Source: Barthelona sp. PCE (taxonomy: Eukaryota > Metamonada: BaSk clade). Taken from it: a stretch of 64,000 nucleotides of DNA. Made by a program: the position numbers and the translations under genes. The notes beneath the pieces are model-generated. The model saw only the letters and a program-made list of their open reading frames with translations, was not told the origin of the DNA and did not search any database. How positions within the stretch are numbered: the first letter of the stretch is position 1; every line of letters starts with the position of its first letter. Shown piece by piece: positions 26,596 through 36,025 of this stretch. The stretch covers positions 124,001 to 188,000 of the forward strand of contig JAUFOR010000003.1 in the NCBI GenBank assembly GCA_040285745.1. The letters are read 5' to 3'.

Positions 26596-26847
26596 TTACA
26601 ACTCTATCCCTTGCCCCAAAATGTAGGCCATTGCTTCTTCAAAGATCTCAACATTGCTGAATGCGCTACTGACCATTTTCCGCAGAGAAGTTGTGTTGCT
26701 GGCGCTAATTTCTATACATACATCACAGTTCTCACTTCTAGGATCAAATGTTGTGTTTGGAACAGATTGCAAAGGTTGTAAGGCGCATAAGCACTTTTCA
26801 GCCATATCTCCGTTCTCAAATGTGAATCGCAAGGATGCAGTGTGCAT
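26596..26847 (-). CDS. PCC1: KEOPS/EKC complex subunit Pcc1
   Basis: 83 residues, ATG start (MHTASLRFTFENGDMAEKCL). The short length and pattern fit Pcc1/LAGE3: a first strand ASLRFTF, a helix with AEKCLCALQPL, then an acidic turn, VCIEISASNTTSLRKMVSSAF (the I.A.....LR..V.SF core) and a closing helix IFEEAMAYI. Pcc1 is the dimerising subunit of the KEOPS complex that makes N6-threonylcarbamoyl adenosine at tRNA position 37. It lies in the gap between the SUN-domain gene and the PIG-G-like gene, transcribed away from the latter. Confidence 0.75.
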   Translation of the reverse strand: MHTASLRFTFENGDMAEKCLCALQPLQSVPNTTFDPRSENCDVCIEISASNTTSLRKMVSSAFSNVEIFEEAMAYILGQGIEL

Positions 26848-27108
26848 TGTGTAAGGTGAAAACGATATAACGCTTTTAGTTCAACTTTACCAAGCAATTC
26901 AGTACTTAAAGCTTTTACACAGCTCTATAACCATATAATGTACCACAAAAACATCGTAAACCAACAAAACACTCATAACACTACTGACGACTTAATCAAT
27001 AAGAAACGAGTACAATTGTGGTTCTCTCTAGTAAAAATCTATTCTGTCCAAATGAAAAGAACTTAGAACAGAAAGAAAATTTGTTTTGCTTTTTGACACC
27101 CATTTCTA

Positions 27109-29112
27109 ATGACTTTTTCAAAGTCTATACAGTACACACTGGGGATATTGGGCATTGCGCTTTTGTTTTTCGGATTTTTCACCCCCAAACCCATCCTTCA
27201 AGACATTAACACAATTCCAACCAATTCAAGGGTGACAGTGGATCAAATGATCATAATGATCGTCGATGGGCTGCGCTGGGACATGGTGCAACCCATGCCA
27301 GATCGAAAAACACACTTTCATAACCAACTAAGTAGAGCATTCAATTACCCAGACGCTAAACATTTTTTCCTCGAAACTGGGCCTCCGAGTAGCACGAAGC
27401 CACGTGTGCGGGCACTGACCACCGGTCAACCACCATCATACATTGAGATTATAAAGAATTTTGGGAATGAAGCGGCGTTGTCAGACTCAGTCATATCCTC
27501 AATGCATCGCAATGGGAAAAAGAAGATCCTACGTGGAGACTACACGTGGCTCAATCTGTTTCCGGATGAGTTTGATGAGGTACACAGCTCCTATGGCTCT
27601 GACATTTCCGATTTCTATGAAATTGATAACATAACGTTGAAGAATCTAGACACAGATCTAATAAGAGACGACTGGGACTTCATGGTCATCCACCTACTCG
27701 GGTTCGACCATGTGAGCCACTATTATGAGCCTGATGATGTGCATTCCTCTATTAAACTAAAACAGTACGAAGAGCTTTTGATGGATTTATTCCAATGGAC
27801 AAAGCAGGCATCACGTTCGCCCGACTCTCCGCGAGTCACCAAGCGCAGGAAGATGGTAATGTTGATGGGAGATCACGGGATGGACGAAGAAGGCAATCAT
27901 GGCGGTGGTTCTTACGATGAGATCATGAGCTCTTTACTGCTTGTTTGTCCGGAGTGTGATCTCTCCCGTCTTGAGGAGGACACTGTGCTTAAGCAAATCG
28001 ACCTACCATCAACAATAGCGTGCCTTTTTAATGTAAGTATACCGTTCTCTAACACCGGTGTCCCATTCGACATGGTTGATGAGAGGTGCCTCTCTGCTGT
28101 TGAGATTCAGAGGGACACTCTTCGCGAAAAGGTTGGTGGTTCACTCCCCTCTGATAAGAATATTTATAACATCACAATGATATCTGTTGGCCTTTCTCTT
28201 CTTACAATATCGGCTGTTTTTGCAAACAGGGGTGCGCTTTTCGGTATCGATCTGACAATGCGCAATGTAGTTGTCTTAGCTGCTAATTACGGGCTGATGA
28301 TTGCTGTCATCAGCGATACTTTCATTGAAAAAGAGGCGAAGATAACCCGCGCCGTACTCCCTCTGACGTTCCTGGTATGCAAAAACTGGGGTATGGTTTC
28401 AAGAGCTTTTGCAGCGTATTTTCTCTTTTTGTATTCTGAAACATTGCATGTAGATGAGGGATTCCGCCTGCTCTCGTGCGCTTCTGTTGTTTTTTCGAAG
28501 CGAAAGGGACTGGCCAGGATTCAGCATATTTTTTTGATCCTCTCTGTGAACGCTGTTCGTGCCTTTCCTGAAGCATTATATTTGAGCAGGTTTACACTGT
28601 TTCTGTCAGTTACCACACTCCCTTCATCGCTCCCATTGTTGTTTTCTTTGTTAGGACGACACAATACGGGAATTTTTTTCGATGTTTTCCAGAATAATGT
28701 TTCCATGCCTTCATGGTCTGTTTACGCCCTTCAACGCTTCTTATTTTCTGCAAACCATGCCTCCAACTTCCAATCAATCAATTTACAAAGCTTTTTTGTT
28801 GGATTCAACGATTTTAGCATCAAAAGAGCATTTTTAATGAGCGGTCTAGAATTTTCTTTCCCATTTCTACTGCTTGGACTCCCATATCATCAGCTACTGC
28901 TTTCATATACCATATTGGCAGTCTCCACTGTTGTCAATAGATATTCAATGGTAATCTTTACAATATGGTCACCAAAGTATTTGTTTGAAACTACTTTCAT
29001 CATTGTTGCACACTGTCGGTACATCTTCTTATGGTTGTATAATCATCTAACACAATTCATACACGGTTTACAAACAGATACAAAAAAAGTTAGCGACGTG
29101 AAAGTGCACTAA
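27109..29112 (+). CDS. GPI ethanolamine-phosphate transferase, PIG-G/GPI7-like
   Basis: 667 residues, ATG start, one N-terminal membrane span (ILGIALLFFGFFTP) then a lumenal catalytic domain of the alkaline-phosphatase superfamily. Landmarks are MIIMIVDGLRWDMV near 47-60, RVRALTTGQPPSYIEII near 98-115, GDYTWLNLFPDEF near 143, WDFMVIHLLGFDHVSHYY near 185-203 (metal-binding D and H) and LMGDHGMDEEGNHGGGSYDE near 261-280. The C-terminal half is hydrophobic with several spans. The family adds phosphoethanolamine to mannose of the GPI anchor in the ER. The SDISDFYEIDN segment fits PIG-G (second mannose) better than PIG-O. It is shorter than animal PIG-G, mainly in the C-terminal membrane part. Its last 23 bp overlap the convergent SF-assemblin gene. 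Confidence 0.85.
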   Translation: MTFSKSIQYTLGILGIALLFFGFFTPKPILQDINTIPTNSRVTVDQMIIMIVDGLRWDMVQPMPDRKTHFHNQLSRAFNYPDAKHFFLETGPPSSTKPRVRALTTGQPPSYIEIIKNFGNEAALSDSVISSMHRNGKKKILRGDYTWLNLFPDEFDEVHSSYGSDISDFYEIDNITLKNLDTDLIRDDWDFMVIHLLGFDHVSHYYEPDDVHSSIKLKQYEELLMDLFQWTKQASRSPDSPRVTKRRKMVMLMGDHGMDEEGNHGGGSYDEIMSSLLLVCPECDLSRLEEDTVLKQIDLPSTIACLFNVSIPFSNTGVPFDMVDERCLSAVEIQRDTLREKVGGSLPSDKNIYNITMISVGLSLLTISAVFANRGALFGIDLTMRNVVVLAANYGLMIAVISDTFIEKEAKITRAVLPLTFLVCKNWGMVSRAFAAYFLFLYSETLHVDEGFRLLSCASVVFSKRKGLARIQHIFLILSVNAVRAFPEALYLSRFTLFLSVTTLPSSLPLLFSLLGRHNTGIFFDVFQNNVSMPSWSVYALQRFLFSANHASNFQSINLQSFFVGFNDFSIKRAFLMSGLEFSFPFLLLGLPYHQLLLSYTILAVSTVVNRYSMVIFTIWSPKYLFETTFIIVAHCRYIFLWLYNHLTQFIHGLQTDTKKVSDVKVH

Positions 29113-29842
29113 TTGAACGGGTCATGTTGGACATCAACTGCTCCAAAGCAACCACCAAATCTTCGTCGCCTTTCTCCCTCTCTTCGCGCTCTGTCTCAAG
29201 AAGAACCTTAATTTCCTGATAATCTTCTGCTACACGTTGTCTCAAGGTCTCTTCAGCCTTTCCTCTGAGTTTAAGGTTGTTCTCGATGTTCTCCATCAGC
29301 ACATTGATGGCAGTCTCTCTCTGCAGGCGTTCTGCGTCTGTCTTCTCTTGAATTCTGTAAATATCACTCGTGACTCTTTGCATCAAACTGGCCTCACGTT
29401 CAACCTGATGAGAACGTTCGCTGTCAAGGCACTCCTGAAGCTCAGTAATACGAGAAGAGAAGTTGGAAAGCAATTCACTAGATTGGGAAGTGCGAGCTTG
29501 AACTTCCTCTTGCAAACCCAGTTCAATGGCCTCAATACGGCTATCCAATGCACCAAATTTATCATTGAGCTCGTTGAACTTGGTGACAATGGCTCCATCA
29601 AGACGTTCAACAGCAGCAGTGATACGATTTTCATAGACAATTTGAGCAGCTCTAATATTCTCTTGACGACGACGAGTTTCGGCTGTTAGGTTCTTCTCAA
29701 TTCGGTTAACTTGATCGATCAAGTTCACAAATTTACGATCCTCTTCGCTTCTACGTTGTTGCATTTCAATTTCAACATCGTTCTGGAAACCAGAAAAACG
29801 CTCGGTCAGCTGACTCAGCTTCTGGCTGGGAGACTTGGGCAT
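29090..29842 (-). CDS. SF-assemblin/beta-giardin family protein
   Basis: 250 residues, ATG start (MPKSPSQKLSQLTERFSGFQ), almost entirely coiled coil after a short Ser/Pro head, the layout and length of SF-assemblin and beta-giardin. The recurring segments RIEAIELGLQEEVQAR, LQRETAINVLMENIENNL and LRQRVAEDYQEIKVLLETE have the spacing of that family. These proteins form 2-nm striated fibres beside flagellar microtubule roots, or on the Giardia ventral disc. It overlaps the 3' end of the PIG-G-like gene on the other strand by 23 bp. Confidence 0.88.
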   Translation of the reverse strand: MPKSPSQKLSQLTERFSGFQNDVEIEMQQRRSEEDRKFVNLIDQVNRIEKNLTAETRRRQENIRAAQIVYENRITAAVERLDGAIVTKFNELNDKFGALDSRIEAIELGLQEEVQARTSQSSELLSNFSSRITELQECLDSERSHQVEREASLMQRVTSDIYRIQEKTDAERLQRETAINVLMENIENNLKLRGKAEETLRQRVAEDYQEIKVLLETEREEREKGDEDLVVALEQLMSNMTRSISALSRR

Positions 29843-30027
29843 ATCTTTAGTGGCGTGAAGTCCGGCTTAATGTAAGTAAAAGGAAAATATTCTTGAAAAT
29901 ATTCTTAAAAATCCAACATACTTTTGCTTAATGGCGTTCTGGACAGAGGACTGGACATTATATTGTACAAATTATGCAAATAAACTTGCAAGAAAGGTTA
30001 AAATACGTTATACAATTTTTATTATCA

Positions 30028-30945
30028 TTATTTTGGTATAATCACATCCCTTACGAGCTCTACTCCTGCCTCAGTAAGACGGTGAATACTTTTAACACCG
30101 TCATTTTCAATCATCACATAGTTAGACTTGCTCTCAACATACAACACCTCTCCTTCGATATCTATCCTCTGCAAGACACCCGATTCCCTGTTAAAGTGGA
30201 CCAATCCTTGTTTTGTTATGATAACTTGAACAGAATTCGATAAAGAACGCAAACCCATAATTTCTTCTGTTTCATGGTCAAATCTACTCTCTGCTGTGTT
30301 CTCCGTCCCATAAAAGACAATTTCCTCTGCTGTTGCTACACAAAAACAATTGTGAGAAATAATTACGCATTTTAACGGTGGTGATCTTGAATCTAATCTG
30401 AATAAATTCAAAATACGGTGTGGTTCGGACATTTTAACCAGTTTCAACATCAAATCTTGATCTACTGAGAAAAAAAAATCCTCATATGCGCAACAATCGC
30501 TTACACCTCTAAAATGGGCTCCAATAAACCCAATAGGAACGTTCTCGGGGAATTGAACGGATCGGGTCCACTCAGTGTCGGAAGCCAAACGCATATTCGT
30601 GGGTAAACGATCTGAAAGTAAGAAAATTGCTCCAGTGACTTCAGCAAACACTAATCTGTATTCTGAATCTGAGGTTGGTAAGAAATACAGAAATGAGACC
30701 TTACGAGAAGCTGAAACCGTGTATAACTTGTTAGTTAAATCATTCGCATAAAGACTGACTTCTTTCTCCTGAGTTACAGCAAAGAAGTTTCCGCATGGTG
30801 ATATAGCAAACATATCAAGACCTGGGAAGGTCTCAGTTATAAAACTCTGTGAACTCTCATCATTTTTTCCATAAAAGTATTGAAGACTGGAAGAGTTTTC
30901 TTCTCCACGCACCAAAAATGTGTTATTATCTGCTATGCTAAACAT
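30028..30945 (-). CDS. WD-type propeller, possible Trm82/WDR4 tRNA m7G methyltransferase subunit
   Basis: 305 residues from the ATG at 30945 (MFSIADNNTFLVRG); an upstream TTG would add two residues. Strand-rich blades include AISPCGNFFAVTQEKEVSLY, YRLVFAEVTGAIFLLSD and FIGAHFRGVSDCCAYEDFFF, then FSVDQDLMLKLVKMSEP and ILNLFRLD. The last block resembles the LGH..ML.D.....I.TADRDE.IRVS...P segment of Trm82/WDR4, which holds Trm8 for m7G46 methylation of tRNA. The key TADRDE becomes SVDQDLM, so the match is weak. It may be another small propeller. It ends 186 bp from the SF-assemblin start. Confidence 0.5.
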   Translation of the reverse strand: MFSIADNNTFLVRGEENSSSLQYFYGKNDESSQSFITETFPGLDMFAISPCGNFFAVTQEKEVSLYANDLTNKLYTVSASRKVSFLYFLPTSDSEYRLVFAEVTGAIFLLSDRLPTNMRLASDTEWTRSVQFPENVPIGFIGAHFRGVSDCCAYEDFFFSVDQDLMLKLVKMSEPHRILNLFRLDSRSPPLKCVIISHNCFCVATAEEIVFYGTENTAESRFDHETEEIMGLRSLSNSVQVIITKQGLVHFNRESGVLQRIDIEGEVLYVESKSNYVMIENDGVKSIHRLTEAGVELVRDVIIPK

Positions 30946-31366
30946 TATCAATGTCTTAAAGCCCTAAAAATTGTAAGGAGTGATATAATGTAAAACAAAG
31001 CTGAACTTATGATATCTCTTTTTCAATTGTTTAAAGTTTTCTAAACAACGATTTTCTACAAAATTTTTGAGAAAAAAACGATGAACAAGTACCTAAACAA
31101 AACCTGCACTTTTTCAGCCAATTCTTCTTTCAATATTGATATTGTCGCGGCAAAAAAGGATTTTAGAACACATATATAGTTGTTCTCAGAACTGAATTTG
31201 CTATTGCATTATTCATTAGTAATTAAAAATTAATCGCCAAGTCTGCACAATATGGCTTCCCAAACTATTTCAAACATTATAGAACCTACCACCATACAAC
31301 AAAGCAATCACCATATTAGCATTAGAAGAAACCAGACCGATTTCAAATAAAATCCCCAATTCAACA
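30946..31366. other. AT-rich divergent intergenic region
   Basis: About 420 bp between the divergent starts of the propeller gene and the Fe-ADH gene; both promoters should lie here. No repeat, RNA gene or open frame of note was seen. Confidence 0.4.
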
Positions 31367-32596
31367 ATGGATTATATGTTCGGCATTCCAACAAAGCTCT
31401 TTATTGGGCCTAGTTCCACAAAATCTGTAATTTCTTTCATTCCTGAAGGATCCAAAATCCTACTCGTCTTTGGTGGTGGATCAATTATGCGTAATGGTTG
31501 CTATGATGACATCATCGAACTCACAAACGAGCGCAACATCGAGCTTATCGAACACGGAGGTTGTCCTCCTAACCCTACCGTTCAATTTATGAGAGAAGGT
31601 GCGAAGAAGTGCCTTGAGAACAATTGTGGTGGAATTCTCGCCGTCGGTGGAGGCTCTTGTGCTGATGCTAGTAAGGCAATGATCGGTCAATGCCAGTTGG
31701 CAAAGGAAGACAGTGAAAAAGACATCTGGGATGATTATTATGTTACAAGATTACCTGCACCTGAGAAGACAGAAAACACCCTCCCACTATACATCATTGA
31801 AACAATCAGTGGAACAGCGTCACTCCACAACCATGGAAGTGTGCTATCCGATCCTAGTATTAACAAAAAGGTGTCGACCAGAACTTTAGCCTGGTACGCA
31901 CAAGCTTCTGGTGTCGATCCAAAGTACCAGCTCACTGTTTCCCGTTACCAGCGTGAGTGCACCATTTTTGACATCTTTGCTCATTCGTTTGAGTGTATCG
32001 TCATGATAGCACACATGCCAAGCGTGCCTCAGTCAGGCTTCTATCATCTAATTGGGCTCCAGAAGGGCCTCTTCTCGGCTCTAGATAGATACCACAGCAC
32101 TGATAACGAACAGGAGCTCTTAAATATTCATGCTGAGCTTGCGTATCTGGCTGCATTTGCCCTCAACTTCAGCGCTTACCCTCAGGTTTTCTCAGGTCTT
32201 AATCATCTTTTGGGACATGGATGTACCGCGTATGACTCACTTGTTGATGGCAAGACAGTTAATATGACTCATGGAGCCTCTTTAATTCAAACAATGCCCG
32301 CTGTTATCCATCTATTTGATAAATATTATCCTGAGGTGGACGGATTCGTTAAATACGGAAAGGAACTGTTTGGTGATGAGGTTGAGACCTCTGCAGATTT
32401 CCTAAGATTCTATTTTGATAAGGTTACGACAACCATTGTTGAGAAGAATTTCACAGAGTTTTTCAAGGGTGAAGTTCCTGCCGACTTCATTCCTTTCCTT
32501 GTCGATCACTATTTTGATCATGCCCCCGGTGGTCTGGGTATGGGTAAAATTCCCACTCGTGAGGAAATCACCGAGGCTCTTCAACTCTGCCTCTAG
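31367..32596 (+). CDS. Iron-containing alcohol dehydrogenase family protein (BDH/YqhD-like)
   Basis: 409 residues, ATG start (MDYMFGIPTKLFIGPSS), TAG stop. The Rossmann-like N-terminus has LLVFGGGSIMRNG and the nucleotide-binding AVGGGSCADASKAM near 100. Metal ligands fit the family: IFDIFAHSFE near 207 (D and H), LNHLLGH near 285 and MTHGASL near 307. The gap between the last two His ligands is 22 residues, not the usual 14, because of an inserted AYDSLVDGKTVN segment. The usual GTGSE motif reads SGTASLHNHGSVLSD. The family reduces aldehydes to alcohols with NAD(P)H. The fold call is secure; the substrate is unknown. The closest relatives are bacterial-type butanol dehydrogenases found in several anaerobic protists, so transfer is plausible. 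Confidence 0.88.
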   Translation: MDYMFGIPTKLFIGPSSTKSVISFIPEGSKILLVFGGGSIMRNGCYDDIIELTNERNIELIEHGGCPPNPTVQFMREGAKKCLENNCGGILAVGGGSCADASKAMIGQCQLAKEDSEKDIWDDYYVTRLPAPEKTENTLPLYIIETISGTASLHNHGSVLSDPSINKKVSTRTLAWYAQASGVDPKYQLTVSRYQRECTIFDIFAHSFECIVMIAHMPSVPQSGFYHLIGLQKGLFSALDRYHSTDNEQELLNIHAELAYLAAFALNFSAYPQVFSGLNHLLGHGCTAYDSLVDGKTVNMTHGASLIQTMPAVIHLFDKYYPEVDGFVKYGKELFGDEVETSADFLRFYFDKVTTTIVEKNFTEFFKGEVPADFIPFLVDHYFDHAPGGLGMGKIPTREEITEALQLCL

Positions 32597-32629
32597 TTCA
32601 AAAAATGTGCAAAATAAATTTAATGGTCT

Positions 32630-32928
32630 TGATCAGGACGATCCTGTAATTGATTTTGAACAGAGAATGGAATAGAACGTATGCGGGTGTATTTTGATTT
32701 CTCACCATTTACAGTTTCCTATTTATTTTATTGTATTATTAGTAATTGAAATACTACTATTTTTCAGATATATGGACTTCCAAACTCTGAAGAAGGTAGC
32801 CCGTATGCGGCACCATATCCGAACTTAGATCTCTGTAAAGAATCTGTTTACTGTCTTTTATTATTAGTGAACAGTGATGAGACTTGGAACATCCTTACAA
32901 ACAATAGGAGTCTCTGTAGTCATGGAAA
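32630..32928. repeat. Dispersed repeat, left arm next to MPRVRK copy B
   Basis: Counterpart of 11569-11849. It starts 33 bp after the Fe-ADH stop with the DQDDPVIDFE-coding block, here continuing EQRME before TAG. It then has the T-rich core ending tttcag at about 32767, IYGLPNSEEGSPYAAPYPN in the following frame, and gtaaagaatctgtttactgt at 32835. It is the most complete copy, since it joins blocks that are separate in the other arms. Similarity runs on into the 3' end of copy B. Confidence 0.8.
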
Positions 32929-35064
32929 CTATTCATTATGATAATGCTCATGATAATCGGGCATGTGGTACTCAACGATGGACGCCTCGGCCAGGAACGA
33001 TGGAAGGTGGAACGTTTCCACTGTGGGATTCATCGATTCCGGGTCTTCCTCAATATTGTAAGTTTTCAGCACCATTGTCTTGGTCTCTTCTTCGTATGAC
33101 ATGTCTTGAACAGTGTTATTGGGCAGATTTGGATCGTGGCTTATGTTCAATTCATATGGTAAACTGTCGTTTATGTAAAAATGCGTTTCAATTGCACCAT
33201 CTTCAACGTATACTTTAATGATACCACCCCTCACCTGTATGTATGAATCTCCCACGAAATTACGGAAACTGTGACCTTCCTCAATTTTTTCATTCTTATT
33301 ATTCTGATAAAGGTGAACAGGCTCTAAGAATCTTCCTGTTGACCAATCTAAACAGTGTAAATGTTGCGTTGTTGCAACCCTACTGTGTGTACATACAACA
33401 AACAGCTGATGATCAGGTGTTTCAGCCAATGGACGAGGGTTGAAGTAAACATCATATAAATATTCATGTTCAAAAATAATGTGCTTTTGAACCTCCACGT
33501 CATACCCGTTGACATTAAGTTGAAAGAAATGGGTTGCTTCAATACATACAATGCACGCTGAATTATCAAAATGTGAACCATGAACACTTAGAACATAAAA
33601 ATTCGGTGGAAGATCCAAAATCATCTTTTCTCCCAAATACACCAACCCTGCACGATTCTCAAGGTCAACATTTAAAGGCAACCCTTGAATAAAACCATAG
33701 TTTTCTGAACCACAATGAGGCAAAATGGTTGTGATTGGCTTAAATTCTGAGCCGTTCCAGCATAATTTGACATATGTAGTTACTACTTCACTACGTACCT
33801 TTGCCATTACAAAAAATTCATCTCCTTCATTTGGATGAACTGATCGGATCTCGCAGCTCGTATGTGAAAACGGTTTCCTACACCCACGCAGCACAATAAG
33901 CTTCCTTTCTTTGAAAAAAAAGTAACATCTTATTGAAGCGTTATGACCATACACTTCCGTTATTCCATCAAAAAAAATGCGGTTTGGTTGAAGACTGTTC
34001 AACCAAAACACCTCATTATCAACTGTTCTGAATTTGATTAGGCCACAACGTCCTGTTATTTTATCAACACTATAAAAAACACAATCTTCATCATGAAAGT
34101 AATTATCGTTCAAGTCTATATGCTTCCAGCCATCGCAAATTACGTTCTTAAAATTCAGTTTACCCTCTGACATCTTCAATTCACCGTTTTCGATATGAAC
34201 TACCACACATCTTGAATAAATGAATATCATTGACAATACATTCTGAGTGAGCGTTAATAATGAAAAACTCGAGTATCTGTTAATATTCAATCCTTTAAGC
34301 TGTGGAAACCTTTCTGTTAAATTAACGCGGTTCCTCTGACAGTCAAATATTATTAGTTCATCAATTTCTTGATCGCGAAAGCTAACTAGGCAAATGCAAT
34401 CCGAGTTCAAACACCACATGATGATGATGTATCCTGAATAGATTCCATGTAACTGCTCAATATCAGGTTCATGTGCCTCGTCCATGTCATCAACAGAAAA
34501 ATTGTAATGCCATGTGGTATCATCTTGGCATTTCCTTAACATAATGTAGTTTGAATTGATGTTTGATTCAATTAAGTCATACTCTCCAAGACATCTATAT
34601 TCGTCGGTTAGCGCACTTAATATGTAGCACAGAATCACTTGCCTGTTATTAACGGTTTCATCAATGGTTAATAGTAGGTGGTTTTCATCCATCGGAATTA
34701 TATCTATTACCAAGAATTTGGTCAAGCACAATGGAAATGGTATTCTCCTTCTTATATGCTCATCGCTCATGATATGATCAAATAATAAGATATCAAGATG
34801 GGTTATAATACCACTGTCATCACTAATCATATCGATGATCATATAAGATTCTCCAGCTTTTAATTTGGATGTGTATTGAAGAGGCTTACGCGTATCCTCC
34901 ACATATCCAACAAAGTCCTTGTCTTCAATAGCGCTTTCAATGAGGCTGATTTCGGTGATTTCTCTTGAATTAATCAATGCTACGCCCTCTCCCTCAAATA
35001 TCAGCTGCCCCTCGGGATATGCCCTGATGATAAGGTCGTCCTCGAACTTTCGAACCCTAGGCAT
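32929..35064 (-). CDS. MPRVRK-family protein, copy B
   Basis: 711 residues, ATG start (MPRVRKFEDDLIIRAYPEGQ), TAG stop. It is collinear with copies A and C across the whole length. Its last ~60 residues and its 3' flank are almost the same as copy A, including the His-rich end YHMPDYHEHYHNE. Its middle is the most diverged of the three, with small insertions such as an extra ISDDSG near 92 and a HTSCEIRSVHPNEGDEF variant near 415. No signal peptide or membrane span. It lacks the GC-rich right arm carried by A and C; only 65 bp separate it from the broken gene upstream. Function unknown. Confidence 0.85.
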   Translation of the reverse strand: MPRVRKFEDDLIIRAYPEGQLIFEGEGVALINSREITEISLIESAIEDKDFVGYVEDTRKPLQYTSKLKAGESYMIIDMISDDSGIITHLDILLFDHIMSDEHIRRRIPFPLCLTKFLVIDIIPMDENHLLLTIDETVNNRQVILCYILSALTDEYRCLGEYDLIESNINSNYIMLRKCQDDTTWHYNFSVDDMDEAHEPDIEQLHGIYSGYIIIMWCLNSDCICLVSFRDQEIDELIIFDCQRNRVNLTERFPQLKGLNINRYSSFSLLTLTQNVLSMIFIYSRCVVVHIENGELKMSEGKLNFKNVICDGWKHIDLNDNYFHDEDCVFYSVDKITGRCGLIKFRTVDNEVFWLNSLQPNRIFFDGITEVYGHNASIRCYFFFKERKLIVLRGCRKPFSHTSCEIRSVHPNEGDEFFVMAKVRSEVVTTYVKLCWNGSEFKPITTILPHCGSENYGFIQGLPLNVDLENRAGLVYLGEKMILDLPPNFYVLSVHGSHFDNSACIVCIEATHFFQLNVNGYDVEVQKHIIFEHEYLYDVYFNPRPLAETPDHQLFVVCTHSRVATTQHLHCLDWSTGRFLEPVHLYQNNKNEKIEEGHSFRNFVGDSYIQVRGGIIKVYVEDGAIETHFYINDSLPYELNISHDPNLPNNTVQDMSYEEETKTMVLKTYNIEEDPESMNPTVETFHLPSFLAEASIVEYHMPDYHEHYHNE

Positions 35065-35129
35065 ATGGATGTGGTGAGAATTCCGGAAACAATGAACAAA
35101 TTTTCATAACCTCTTTCAGCTCGAAATTT

Positions 35130-35801
35130 ATGAGCAGAAATGCATCGAAAGCACGAAAAATCGCGGATATAGCCCGGGAGGCGCCCAATTACGCTTCAAA
35201 ATGCACGTTCAAACACGTTCATATCTTGCTCTCCCCTTCTGACGGCGGTGCGTGGAAAGTTACCCTGCACTCGAGCACAGGGGGCACGTTCATCGACACG
35301 CAGCTCAACAACGACGTGTCATCACTCATCAACGAAACAAATCCTGAAAAGATCTTGTTGTCGTGTACGGAGCCATCGGTATCGTCAACAATAGCAACAG
35401 AGATGGATTGTGCGAGACGCACTTTGTTACTTTCACATACAACAATGATGGTATTGAAATTCTGAACCGTGTCGTTGTTCCGGAAGTTTACACTCACATG
35501 TGCGTGTATGACAGGAATCTGGGCATCATCAGTGCTAACCAAAACGTCATAACCACTTACATAGTACTTAACGACGGATCGCTCGTGAACAGAACCGAGC
35601 ACCATCTTCCGTTTCCGATTATATGTGGAGTATTCCCATAAGCCAATTGAAAGTGAAAGTGGTGTTGATTATGATTATTTTTTGAAATGTACTGAGGATT
35701 GTGAAAAAGGGACATTATATTCATTTTTTATATTTTTCATATTGGCTTTAGTTGTTATTTTTTTACTAGCATTAAACAGATCAAATAAATTGGAACCTTA
35801 G
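35130..35801 (+). pseudogene. Frame-broken small membrane-anchored protein gene
   Basis: Three overlapping open segments make one plausible protein. Frame 1 runs from the ATG at 35130 (MSRNASKARKIADIAREAPN) to about 35347. The next frame is open from 35348 to 35641 (DLVVVYGAIGIVNN ... LPFPIICGVFP). The first frame is open again from 35589 to the TAG at 35799 and encodes DYDYFLKCTEDC, then a membrane span (FFIFFILALVVIFLLAL) and a short basic tail. A one-base loss in the A-run of cctgaaaagatc (35343-35354) would explain the first break, and a compensating one-base gain between 35589 and 35639 the second. It may be a pseudogene, an assembly error or a case of recoding. No family is recognised. 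It lies between MPRVRK copies B and C. Confidence 0.5.
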
Positions 35802-36025
35802 GCATGTGAAAAATTGAACTACATTTGTTATTCTATTTTTTGTTTACTTTTACCAATTGTACTTGCGGAAATATGTCATTAGGTGTTGCCTGTCAGAAGC
35901 AGAAATGAATTATGCTGGATTAACAAATTTTGTTTCATTATTACAACAAGTATGGCGTCTTCAACATAAAAGTGTGTCTGTTTTTATGCTAAGGTACTGA
36001 GCTATTCATTATTCATCTGGGCATG

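Noticed and set aside
35794-35808. CCTTAGGCAT resembling the MPRV start context on the minus strand
   Set aside because: The frame after ATG (MPKV) reaches a stop within about 17 codons and has no family similarity.
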